Source: Nomia melanderi (Eukaryota > Arthropoda > Insecta > Hymenoptera > Halictidae). From it: 64,000 nucleotides of DNA. Location: assembly GCF_051020985.1 (NCBI RefSeq), contig NC_135002.1, forward strand, positions 9,734,001 through 9,798,000. Direction: 5' to 3'. The notes under the pieces were generated by a model. It was not told the origin of the DNA and did not search any database. It saw nothing but the letters and a program-made list of their open reading frames with translations. This document shows, in pieces, positions 24,546 to 34,841 of this stretch; within the stretch, counting starts at the first letter, position 1; each line of letters starts with the position of its first letter. The translations under genes and the position numbers were made by a program.

Positions 24546-27140
24546 TATCATTTTAACATTAGAACCACCATACTCGTAAAAATGAGAACTTTCAGTTTTC
24601 TTATTCCACAGTTATTGACAGCTTAAAAGTGTTGAACATCCGAAGTGACTTATAAAATAAATAGTTTCACTCAAATACTTGAAGATTTAATGAATACAAG
24701 AAGAAACTGAAGAAAATCTGCTGTTACAATTTGTATATGGATTGCACGTTAATCTTATTAAATGCTAGATGGAGTAATAATAATTCTATTTTTCTAATTA
24801 TATTCTTAACAATTTGAATTTCCATATAAATCTGCAGTCCAGACATTACTTAGCTTTTTATTTCAACTTTTATTGCTATTTTTTTATATTAATGGCGCCT
24901 TCAACGAAGCACACAAGTTCCTCCTTTTATTTCAGCCATTGTATGCAAGTGCATAAAAATTCAGATTTTCATTGAGATCCCCAGCTTTATTACCAGTGCT
25001 ATCTTTAAAACGTAAGTCCAGTGATTTCCTTGACTTATTCCAAAATTTTTGATACCAACTACCCGTGAAATAAACATAAAAATTATTCCGCAAAAAGTCT
25101 CGTGGAGGGTGTTCCAAGTGTTAAGAAGAAATTACCATCGAAATTGAAAGGAAAAGCGATATTCGTTTTTGGAAGTTTTTTGAAAGTTACGTGTCGGAAA
25201 TTCTGCCCGTGAAAACTTTGTCACCCGTGATACTAACGACAGACTAGATTCCACGAGAACAGAGATCCGGAAGCGACGAGCTCAAAACTCCGCTACGATT
25301 CGTGTTCGCACTTTTCGCGCAGACAAACACACTAATTACTGTACGTGTACGTTACGCGCCTCGTATCCTATGGTTTCCCAAATCCTCTGCTATTCGTTTG
25401 CCCCGCTCTTTTCACAGAAAAACCATTTAGAATTTCACAATATTCTTTTTTTCAAATAGTCACTCCAGGCGCAACGTTCTGTTCTTCGACTACATAAAAT
25501 TTTCATCGTACCGTGTAGTATACGAGTGTGTATAGCAAAATGAGACAAAAATCGAAACTGTAAGGATATTTCAAATGTTTGATACGTACTGTTAAAAGTT
25601 ATAAGAATACTTGGTTTTACTTTTAAATTCCATCTTTTCCCTGTCTCCACTTTTGTACGAGTGTTAAATAACTCATCATTAAAACCATATCTTGCGAATC
25701 AAATTGAATCAATGTCAGCAGTTGTCGTAACTATTACGAATAACTGAATCAGTGAACTACTGAACCGTCGAATGTGCAAAATGATTTATGCATGACTTCT
25801 TGTTACAAGCTACCGCGTAACGTTCATTGTGTTATGCGAATGGAATTATCCCCTTTTTTAAATAATTTCGAACGTGAACACCTTTATGATCCCGGTAGCC
25901 GCTTAACAAGCAAATGAAAACTAGTCAATTTGATTTGCACGGTAATTCCTCTAATGTTAACGACCAGAAATCACTCAGAACTATAACTGTCCACGGTAAT
26001 GGCACGCGTGAGTTAGGTCAGTGCAGGCGCGGACAGTGGCGCAACCTGCAAAAGTCAAAAACACGGACATAATGCGTCGGTTTCGCGGATGTGAATCGTG
26101 AATAACCCAGAAACGATTTCAAATTGCAAAATCTCGTTCTTATCGTTTCATTAGAATTTCCCTTACAGTTTCTACCGGTTAGCACTCCTCCGACAACGAT
26201 AATTTCACATGAAACAAACAATACTAACTTTGCATACAAAGTTACGTTACGAATAATTTAAAATAAAGAGCAACTTTAAAAAGCAGCACGTATGCATTTA
26301 TGCAACCCGCATTGGATCAAAACATTGAATTATAACTTCGTCGGTGAAACATTGATTATTACCGCCTGATTATTATCATTACTTATGAAAACGGTTTCAA
26401 AGAGTAAAACACTGCCTATTCATATTTCATATAACATACTGACATAATAAACAGAGCGAAAGGCAGCAATCCATAACGAACAATGTATCATTAACGACGT
26501 ATTAAATCCGGTGAATGGAAATAAAAGCATTTCCACAATTCTTCCTTTTTCTTTTTCTTTTCAATGTGCGGCAGAACTATAACCGGCGTTGTTATTGTTG
26601 TTTGATCGTTACAGCGGAAAAGCGGTCGTTTCACAGAATTATCTGCCAGTTGGATCAGCTCTTCCTGCTTCAACAAACGCGAAGATTAATCGCCGCAGGT
26701 ACGTTAAACGCACGCGTTTCCGGCCTCCGAACTCGTACAGCAACTTTTACTCGGCGGCGAAGTGTCCCAGGAAAGGGAAGTGCTATCCTTTTATCATTCC
26801 TTTCGTGCCGTTTCTCCCGTACGGGCCATTTGCATTTTCACCGCTAACGAGTCTGTTACGAATAACGAACGCGTGAACGTGTACGCTTTCTTATCAACGG
26901 GGAATCCGTGTTCGTTAAAACACCACGGAACATCAACGTTTGCGACTCTATCATCTTCATTGTGCTGGAGTTCCCTTTTAACGTTACAATTTGTTGTCGT
27001 GTCTCGTGTTATATATTTACGAATTATCCATCATATTTGCCATTGAAAACAGACACACGTTTGAATTTTATCGAATTCTAGCTATCTTTCAGATTCTTTT
27101 ATCAACGGTTTCTTTGACATCTATTTATTCTCGTTTTCAG

Positions 27141-27221
27141 GCTACGTTGAAGGTTTTCTGGGACTCGATAAGCAACTTCGATGACTCGAGGCAGCATAAA
27201 GGATATTTAGGTTGGCAGTAA
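27141..27221 (+). other. possible terminal coding exon (unproven)
   Basis: A strong acceptor-like sequence (pyrimidine-rich, ending CTCGTTTTCAG at 27140) is followed by 26 open codons, ATLKVFWDSISN...KGYLGWQ, and a TAA at 27219. Base composition rises in GC within the segment compared with its flanks. No matching upstream exon or donor is recognised and no canonical AATAAA follows closely, so this may be chance. Confidence 0.15.
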
Positions 27222-28364
27222 TGTATGTGGAATACGTAAAGTGTTTAGTGAAACTCTTGATATTTTCAATTTTTGTACAAATGGATAATGTTTAATATGC
27301 AAATGACAGACTTGTTTTCTATAATTGAAAAATTCCTTTTATATCCTAGCTTATGATTTCTCTGGTAGTTGTGCTGGTTCGAACATTTCTAATAATAATG
27401 TTTGAATATAAAGAAGACAAAAGTATAATCAGAAATTTACAAGAAATATAAAAATCCCTTTATCCAAAGTTACATGTCTTTTTTTTTTTAATTTTAAGTG
27501 TAATTGTGTAATTAAGTAAGTGTAATTTTGATTTAATTATTTTCTTGCTTCTAATTAAATCTTTATCGAATGTAATTGACGCGTGACATGTTTCTATGTG
27601 TTTGTAAATAATTGCGAGTGTATCTCATACGATATTGAAATCCCATTATCGAAACTGTATTGTCAGAAAATTAATTAGATCCAGAACACGTTGTCTCGAG
27701 GCACGACGGTGATAAAACAATTTGATCGAGTAATCTTCGCGCATGGCTTTTGGGGTTGAAAACAATACGTTCCTCCGTTAATGGACTGTCATTCGCTAGG
27801 GACATCAATTTTCCTACGAAATTTGGTCTCCGATCGAATTTAGGCAACTTCTGACCCGTTTTTACAAAACCGTCTACCATGATCAAACGATAGGCGTCGT
27901 ATCAAAATTTTTTCCAAAATTAGAGGAACGTCAAAATGTCACTAACTTTTTATTGAGACTTATTTATTTTTATTGAGATAATCCAAGCGTCGAATACAAT
28001 ACAGTCTTCATGAATTATAAACATGTTATGTATACGTTATATATACGTGTTTCTGCATACACTTCCATAGCTTAAGCAAATATTATCATTGATATATTAC
28101 ATCAACGTTAATTAATCGAGTCCTTTAAAATCAAAGAAAATGAACGGATTTGTAATGGAAAGATTATACCAAGCGTACGTTAAGAAGATGAATATTATCA
28201 ATGAAAATCATTAATAGCTGCTTGAACAATTATAAGTATAACCAACAAAAAACAAAATTCGAATAATGTAATGTCCTAATTTCGTCTCAACGATTACCAG
28301 ACTTTTAGAAGGGTTATTATACGAAGACGTTTCACAAACACATTGATAGTAAAAAAAAAAAATC

Positions 28365-28630
28365 GTAAATACGATAGAAAAAAATATGCGCAATATCTAA
28401 GAAACGTCACAAGATTTTTATAAGAGGAGTTGTTCTTTCGCAAAATTAAATAAGCAATATCGTGAAAACAATAAGAGAAAAATATACACGACTATTTAAA
28501 AAATGTCAAAATACTTGTATAAAAGGGGTTGTTCTTTCGGAAAATCACGAAAAGATCGTAAAAATAATAAAAGAACATCTACACAAACATCCCTTTTACC
28601 AGAAAAGGGGGTTGTTCTTTCGCAAAGGTA
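28365..28630. repeat. three-copy tandem repeat, unit ~83-99 bp
   Basis: The word GTTGTTCTTTCG recurs at 28429, 28528 and 28611, each time after an AAAAGGGG-like run. Spacers share words such as ATCGTAAAAA, AATAAAAGA and ATACACGACTATTTAA-like text. The unit is diverged but clear. It ends at a GC-rich open segment. Confidence 0.85.
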
Positions 28631-28631
28631 A

Positions 28632-28772
28632 AGTATTGAGACCGTAGTGAAAGTAGGGGTGGCCGTGTCGCAGAAGACTGATGCCGCCCCAGACGCAGTG
28701 TCCTTCGGCAACGTCACCGACGCCGTCGAGTGGGCTGCGGATGTCGGGTCGCAGCGAGGAAAGAATAATTGA
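28632..28772 (+). other. GC-rich open segment, possible exon (unproven)
   Basis: 46 open codons end in TGA at 28770-28772. From 28656 to about 28760 the third positions are mostly G or C and the translation (VAVSQKTDAAPDAVSFGN and onward) has a protein-like composition. The segment sits between a tandem repeat and ordinary DNA. It lacks an ATG in this frame and a convincing acceptor. The opposite strand is also open, so a conserved regulatory island is equally possible. Confidence 0.15.
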
Positions 28773-30012
28773 GTACGAGGACACTTACCCTGCTCGACTT
28801 TCCCAGGGAAGGAGAATGATTCTAGAGGGATGGGGATCGATAGATGATACGTCTTCGGTTGCAGACTTCAGTTACAGCGTTGGAAAAGACGAGACGTCGT
28901 TTTCACGTGAGCAATGTCTCCATTATAGTAGTACAATCGCGAGAAATATACATTGATCGACCGACCTCCGTGATTTATTACACCGAGTCGTATAGCTTTC
29001 GCAGATAAAATAAGGAATTTACTCGATTTTATTTTGCGCAACGGTTCGTTCCGTCAAGGCTTTCAACAGAGACGTCAAGCCAACCTCTCGTTGGCAAGTT
29101 ACAACTAGCTTTACCATCGATTTCAAATCGACGCACGAACACAAATTATATTATCAGTTTCCTCTCTGAGCTGGAAGCGTTCGTAAAACCGAGCACTGGT
29201 TTCTTCTTATCGTCGAAAGATTGATAAAGTTTCGTATCTCGTTAACAAGATTACACAAGTCATCCTGTTCGGCCGTACTCGAGCATCTCCGGCAAACATA
29301 AAATACTCGAAGCAGCCAATATTCGTGCATCATGTTCTAAGTAAATTATCAAAGTATTTAAATAAAGCCGTTGAACCATCCCCCCCCCCCCCCAGAAGAA
29401 TTCGAAATTATCAAGCCGGATCGCTGAAGCCGACGCAAAGAATTACATAGGCTGGGCTTGCACTTCATGCTTATTAAATGGGAATGACCGTGACTTCCCC
29501 TTCGGTGGACGTTACTATGGAATTCTTGGAACTCGACCGGGAGCAGTTAATTGTCACAATGACCCACAGCTGAGCCCAGGTACTGTGAAGTATTGACGAG
29601 GAATATCCCGGGTCTGTGAATGAGCCCTCTAATAAAGGTCCTACGCTGATTTCGAGCGAAAAACCAGCGGCTTTAAGCCCGATTCCCACGGCGCGCGGTT
29701 CGTCGTTGAACGCATTAACTGCTGTGGGCGGTCCCTAGAATCGTTACCAGAATCTCATAGTTTATTTCTTATAACCTACTTCTATCTGTGTGTAAATATA
29801 AATTTTAACAGAGTCAGAATAAATGAAGATAATACATAAGCACTGATTTCTTATCAATATTTACATTAATTGCAAATAAAGTTTCTTTCTGACTCTCTTA
29901 ACGTGTTAAACGAGGTTCGTTCTTCGTAGAAAAACATACCGTGGGAACGATTGGTGCGTGTTCGTTCAAGTGCGATCCGAGTGATACTCGTACGTGTTAG
30001 TGAACAAGATCG
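28773..30012. other. gene-free stretch upstream of the small ORF
   Basis: Mixed sequence with a run of 14 C at 29380-29393 and a GC-rich patch at 29400-29740 that is open on the minus strand without recognisable content. 29900-30012 would be the 5' leader or promoter of the small membrane-protein gene at 30013. Confidence 0.5.
29380..29393. repeat. poly-C run (14 C)
   Basis: Fourteen consecutive C. Such runs are length-unstable in sequencing and in vivo. Confidence 0.9.
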
Positions 30013-30213
30013 ATGTCTGATCGTAAAGATCGTGAACGGTCAAAGGAAAACAAGATCGTTGAACGACGCACACCGAGAATGACCATCACCCAAAGAATTT
30101 TAGTTAACCTTTTATGGTTCGCTGGCACATATGGCGTACTAGTGGCACAGAAAGAACCAGTAGTCGACGATCCCAAATATTTTAAATTTTCGATGTTTAG
30201 GTTGAAAGATTAA
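30013..30213 (+). CDS. putative 66-residue single-span membrane microprotein
   Basis: This ORF is complete, with an in-frame TGA four codons before the ATG, and it is intronless. Residues 1-25 are highly charged and mostly basic (MSDRKDRERSKENKIVERRT). Residues ~28-46 form one hydrophobic segment (RILVNLLWFAGTYGVLVAQ). A short polar tail follows (PVVDDPKYFKFSMFRLKD). An AATAAA lies 20 bases after the stop (30233-30238), so start, stop and processing signal fit a compact transcript. The layout resembles small mitochondrial inner-membrane or ER membrane proteins with an N-terminus kept in the cytosol or matrix, but I do not recognise the family. It could be an autonomous small gene, the last exon of a larger gene, or a retrocopy. 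The non-random residue use makes it the most credible short ORF in the gene-free regions. Confidence 0.5.
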   Translation: MSDRKDRERSKENKIVERRTPRMTITQRILVNLLWFAGTYGVLVAQKEPVVDDPKYFKFSMFRLKD

Positions 30214-30232
30214 TTTCTTACAAAGAGAAAAG

Positions 30233-30238
30233 AATAAA
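30233..30238 (+). terminator. polyadenylation signal AATAAA
   Basis: Canonical AATAAA 20 bases after the stop codon of the 66-residue ORF. Confidence 0.4.
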
Positions 30239-31916
30239 TTATTGTTGATCACTGTAGTCGGTGGTATGACAAAAACTTTGCAAGTAGAAACGCGTAATGT
30301 TATTGTAACTGTTACTTCGGGAATTAATATTGTTACTAGAACTGTTATCGTAACAAGAAGTATTAATATTTGTTATAAGAACGTTTGTTTAACTGTTTCG
30401 CATTTTAATAGCGAAGAGCTTCGCGTAAACTAATGTAAAAGAAGTGTAGCATATAATTTATATTCAGAGGTTCTTTATATGAATTTATTCCTCGTGGAAC
30501 GTAATTACACCTGGCTTACGAGGATTTTACATAGTTCCATCCTTGTAAATGACACTTAATATTTCGAATTTGGTGACCTTCGCCATTTTTCTGAGCTGTC
30601 CGCCTAGCGCGAGATTAAAAAAAGAAACTTATCAGCAAATCCAATCTGAATGAAATCATCGCAGATTCACGATTCAGGTCTTTTATTCCGATTTCAATGC
30701 CCGGAGAATACATTTCCAGCGCTGAATCGAAAAATTGTGTCATCCACGCGTGGGTGACCCAGCTCGCGACGCATAAATACACGAAAACGCGAGAGGAACG
30801 TCCAAGAAATGAGAAACACAAGGAAGCGAGCTGAAACCTGAGGATGAAATAGATGTACTACAATATCGGTGGGCGAATTATAACAGTTTACCAGCCCACA
30901 CAAGGAAAGATGGGCACCATTACTCATTCTGGAGATAGAATAGGTCGTCAGCACCTGGTGTGCATTGTAATTCACCACGGACTACTTAAGAAGTTCTTGA
31001 TATTATTGTTAGATTTACAATACAAAGAATGTTCGTACAACGATCTATGTACATTAACACAACCATGTATTCTTTGAACATTTCCACATATTCGTTGAAT
31101 TATTCATGAAACATTATTTAGTTGAATACCTTGACACCTACCAGAGTTACATATCACATTATAAATAGCAAAATGGTGTAATTTTAATAAATAAAGAGTA
31201 ATTTAAAAAAAGTACCAACGGGAAAAAACAAATTCGGGAGGACTTCATTTGTTTAAGCAATATTCTAAAAAGGAATAGTTTTGTTTGGATATTCTATCGA
31301 AAAAACTGTTCTCTATCCTGCACCTTAAATTCACAGAAACGAAACAAATACAACTTCTGATAAAACTGGAGACCATCCAAATTGAACATTTGCGCATTAG
31401 AACCAAAGATCACGTTCCAGTACTCTGGAAATCTTGCTACAACGTTGGCAATGCCACAGTGCTCAAAAACCTCCTGTTCTACCGTAAAAGAAGGGAAACA
31501 AGAAAAATGTTCCCTACATCTCCGAAAGCATGAAAACCGTATAACATTGTGTACATCATATTCGGAAAGACGTAAAAGAGCGAAATCTACCCCGTATTTC
31601 GTGAAAACCGCCCGCTTTTCGCGGGTTAAAGGGCAAAAACGCGGCACAATAGTAAACGGAGGCATAAAGGCAATAAACAGAGGTTCGCATGCCAACAAAC
31701 CGGTATTTTGCTAGTAAGAAGCTACATTACTTTGTTTCAACAATGCGCACGATGCAAGATCCATCCACAGTACAAAAAAAGGGCATTCTGCAACTGTGCA
31801 TCAGTACTTGGACACTTTTACATCGCCAGACACACGTGAAAGTAGAATAATTCTTCAACTCTCCCTCATAGTTTACCGAACTACCACCACAAAGTTATAA
31901 GCAAACTTTCATTCAT
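30239..31916. other. gene-free stretch
   Basis: 30280-30390 carries repeated GTTATTGTAAC/GTTACTAG words. 31285-31714 is open on both strands (82-134 codons) but without protein-like features or recognised motifs. No gene is supported. Confidence 0.45.
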
Positions 31917-32164
31917 TAACCCGTTGCCCTACAATATCACGTAAAACTCGTGACACAGATCTCAAATAGAATTTAACAAATATAACCGTGACTTAATTCT
32001 TTTAAGTCTAAATGAAATATTCCTTTTTCGTCGTTAATTATGGTACCTCAGAGTGAACGTAGACATAGAATGAGTGCGGAGTTTTCTCTTTTTCTAATGA
32101 ATTTTGGACAATGAAATAATTCTGTTGAACGCAGTTATAAAAGTAACATAATGTACGGGGTTAA
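31917..32164. mobile_element. TTAA-flanked miniature element (248 bp)
   Basis: It starts TTAACCCGTTGCCCTACAAT and ends TGTACGGGGTTAA. It aligns along its length with the copy at 58767-59014, including the shared word ATCTCAAATAGAATTTAACA and a GACATAGAAT block, and has the same 248-bp length. Non-coding. TTAA with CCC/GGG ends suggests piggyBac-type mobilisation. Confidence 0.8.
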
Positions 32165-32595
32165 AGTATGGTAAAATCACGAATTTGCTCAATTCTTTCT
32201 CGAACTATCCAACGAATCTCTTTTCAAAAACTAAAAAAGTAAAAGTGTTCGAGGCGGTGACACAGCTCGAAGGTTGCCAGTGTTAAACGAGATCAATCAA
32301 CTTGACTTTATGCAGCGGCTCCAATGTGAGCAAAAGGAAGGAGCATTCCGCGAAGGCCAATTCCCTGGTAGCCCGGCGCTGATGGAATCCGTCGTTCATC
32401 TGAAATGAAATCATGGGGGTAACGTTTACAGCGATCCGCCGCGCGTCGCTCTGTTCCCTGTGCGCGACGTGCTGATGATAGGATACGCGAAACGCCGAGC
32501 CGTGATTATTGCTAAGCCGAATGAAAAGATAAATTGAAATATACATTTCCAAGCTGTCCCACCTCACCCGCGAAACACAGGAAATCGCGCGTTGA
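32165..32595. other. gene-free spacer
   Basis: About 430 bases, GC-richer at 32290-32580 and open on the minus strand, without a recognisable product. Confidence 0.5.
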
Positions 32596-32925
32596 TTAAC
32601 GCTTTGAGTGCTATGGATGCATGTATGCGCCTGGCGAAAGCCATCGCTGTAAACTGTGCACGCACATAGATATGTTTTTCAGTTACTTGCGTATTATACC
32701 CTTGTTTTCAAGGAATAAAATATTAATAATAATAGTATTAATAACGATGATGACAATAATAATAAAATATTAATAATTCAATTTGATGAATGCGAAGAAT
32801 TAAAATTAAAACTTGGTTACGCCTTGCGCAAGCTAACAGAGTCCTCAGACGGCGAGATAACTGGAAAGAGTATTCCGTTCACACGGAACGTTTCGACTGA
32901 GAGTACTCAGGACTCAAAGGGTTAA
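32596..32925. mobile_element. TTAA-flanked miniature element (330 bp)
   Basis: It starts TTAACGCTTTGAGTGCTATG; the right end, read inward, is TTAACCCTTTGAGTCCTGAG. The first 14 bases differ only by G versus C at position six. The interior is non-coding and holds an AAT-type simple repeat (32722-32780). Confidence 0.65.
32722..32780. repeat. AAT simple repeat
   Basis: Imperfect AAT/ATT triplets inside the 330-bp inverted-repeat element. Confidence 0.8.
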
Positions 32926-33883
32926 GCGAACGAAGCCTTCCGTCCGCGGAAAAACAAGAAATATTATTACCCCCGCAGGAAAAATCAGACTCGCTTCCTC
33001 GGGATCCAAACGAGAAGTTTCACTTCGACTTGTTTCCCCTCCGACGACGATTTAATTAACCTGCCGCGGCCTCGCGGTCGGTCAAAGGTTGTTAACCCTC
33101 ACGCGGACAACCGAATTATTTGCGACTGGACGGAGCTCCAATATTAAGATGTTTGTAACGTAAACGGTGTTATGATACTAGTATTTATAACATTTAGTAT
33201 TGCTAGATATTTTTGTTTTGTATTTGCGGAAATATGAAGAAATTTTTTATTTATCAGATATAAATGTGAGCATTCGAGAACCGAATATGCAGAACGGGTT
33301 TTTCCAATTTCCAGGTGAATGTAACGAATTTTGAGAAATATAACAAATTCTCGGTTGCATACGCGAAGGATTGACTCGTTGACAGTTAAGCGAAACAAAA
33401 AAAGGTGCTAAGGAATAAAACGAAATTCGGTTCATGGAACAAATTACTGTAAAGACATGTTTCTAAATTCCGGCGACGAGTCTGTACGGCGGTCAACGTG
33501 TAGAAGGATTTCGTTAGGGTGCAACGAAACGCATCGGGATTAAATTAAAGACAATTTTTATTGTATTTTTTCTTATTTTTTTTTGCTCGTTTTTACTTTT
33601 TTGTTTCTTCGGAACACTGTTACTTGAGACAGTGCGGTACAGCGCTAAAGCGACGTTGGTAGATCGGTGTTGATCAGTCTGGACGACACGTAAGCGGAGT
33701 CAAAAGTGTTTGTTTGTGTGTTTTTTTTTTCATTTTAATCATCGTTGCGTTATCACAATACATTGTACCGTCTCGGATGACGATGCGTTTTTTGTTTTTA
33801 AATAAATTACAGGCGAGAAAAGGAGAAGGAGAAGAGCGCAAGTCGGCCGAATTTCGTCGGAACGAAAACGTAGAAAAAGAGTA

Positions 33884-33930
33884 TGTATATATATTTATAT
33901 ATATGTGTGTGTATGTATATGTATGTATAT
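33884..33930. repeat. TATG/TATA microsatellite
   Basis: Alternating TATATTTATATATATGTGTG and TATGTATATGTATG units. Confidence 0.85.
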
Positions 33931-34041
33931 CGAAATCGCTTAACGGAACCGATCTCCGAGCAGTTCATTCCATTCTTTCATTTTTCTCTCTCCCTCTCTT
34001 TCCCTGTCGCTAGTTCCTCTTCGGAGATCAGATGTACAGCG

Positions 34042-34044
<3 letters not shown>

Positions 34045-34093
<49 letters not shown>

Positions 34094-34108
34094 AAGAAAG
34101 AGAGAGAG

Positions 34109-34169
<61 letters not shown>

Positions 34170-34189
34170 GAAAGGGAGAAAAGAGAGAG
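34045..34189. repeat. GA microsatellite (~145 bp)
   Basis: Nearly pure (GA)n on the plus strand with short AAAG interruptions. Open frames across it (Arg-Glu or Ser-Leu repeats) are composition artefacts. Confidence 0.97.
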
Positions 34190-34411
34190 CGAAACGACCG
34201 CGATCGCCGAACAAAAAGAAGCGAGTGTTCGATGAGAAACGAAAAGAAAAAAAAAGAGAGAGAAGAAAAGAAATCTCGTCACGCGAGAAGAACTTAACGA
34301 GTTCGTAGGTGTACGCGTGACCATTCCCGCGGCTCGCGCGATTCTCTCGAACGTTCAACGAGACGCAAAGTGCGTATCATCGGTCGAAATAAATTATAAC
34401 GTTGCCGAAGA

Positions 34412-34841
34412 TTAACCCTTCACGATCCTTCGCCGAAGTAAATTCGACACTCGATTCGATTTCAAGTATATCGGAATACTTCGCGACAAATATCAATATA
34501 TTGCGGTTGCATCAGATATAAACACAATCTCAACGCTCCTCGAATAAATTAACCCCGCTACGCTCCACGGTTTACCAAGACACTCGAAACGCCATCGAAC
34601 AAAATAGGAACAAACGGTGGTAACTATTTCCCCGTAGTTTCCTCGAACTCGCAGGAACCTCCGGCAAAATACGAACGTTATAAAATCGGGGAGGAGATAT
34701 TAAAGGAACGATGTTACAGAAACGGAAGCGTAATCAGGTCGAAAAAGACCGCAGGAGCGCAGCAGAGTCGTCGAAACAGTCGCGTTGAACAACTCGCAGA
34801 CGGAAAAACCAAGAACAGCTCTTCGGACCGCGAAGGGTTAA
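34412..34841. mobile_element. possible TTAA-flanked inverted-repeat element (430 bp)
   Basis: The left end is TTAACCCTTCACGATCC; the right end read inward is TTAACCCTTCGCGGTCC, 15 of 17 positions matching. The interior is GC-moderate and has no transposase. Grouped with the TTAA family on its ends only. Confidence 0.5.

Larger units (their letters stand above)
23856..28364. other. gene-free stretch
   Basis: 24070-24320 is a GC-rich island open on both strands, not convincingly coding. 24460-24545 is an ATT-type microsatellite region. 24550-26500 is AT-rich. 26580-26850 is GC-richer with overlapping frames. A good splice-acceptor-like site at 27140 is listed separately. 27400-28360 is AT-rich and empty. 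Confidence 0.5.
32926..34411. other. gene-free stretch with microsatellites
   Basis: GC-rich at 32930-33130, AT-rich at 33140-33420. 33560-33610 is T-rich. Two microsatellites follow. The segment 33600-33720 reads like an insect 5' leader or promoter (word TGATCAGTCTGGACG) but no coding exon can be attached to it. Confidence 0.45.

Noticed and set aside
31294..31714. Open frames of 110-134 codons on both strands
   Set aside because: Frames overlap on opposite strands with no domain, no initiation context worth noting and no codon bias. Possibly decayed repeat, but nothing recognisable.
33660..33720. Possible plus-strand promoter with initiator TGATCAGTC and a GTAAG donor shortly after
   Set aside because: The implied first exon would be under 20 bases and no DPE lies at the required distance; no downstream exon can be linked.
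34028..34358. Ser/Leu-repeat and Arg/Glu-repeat ORFs up to 126 codons
   Set aside because: They translate the GA microsatellite and exist only because GA/TC repeats lack stops.
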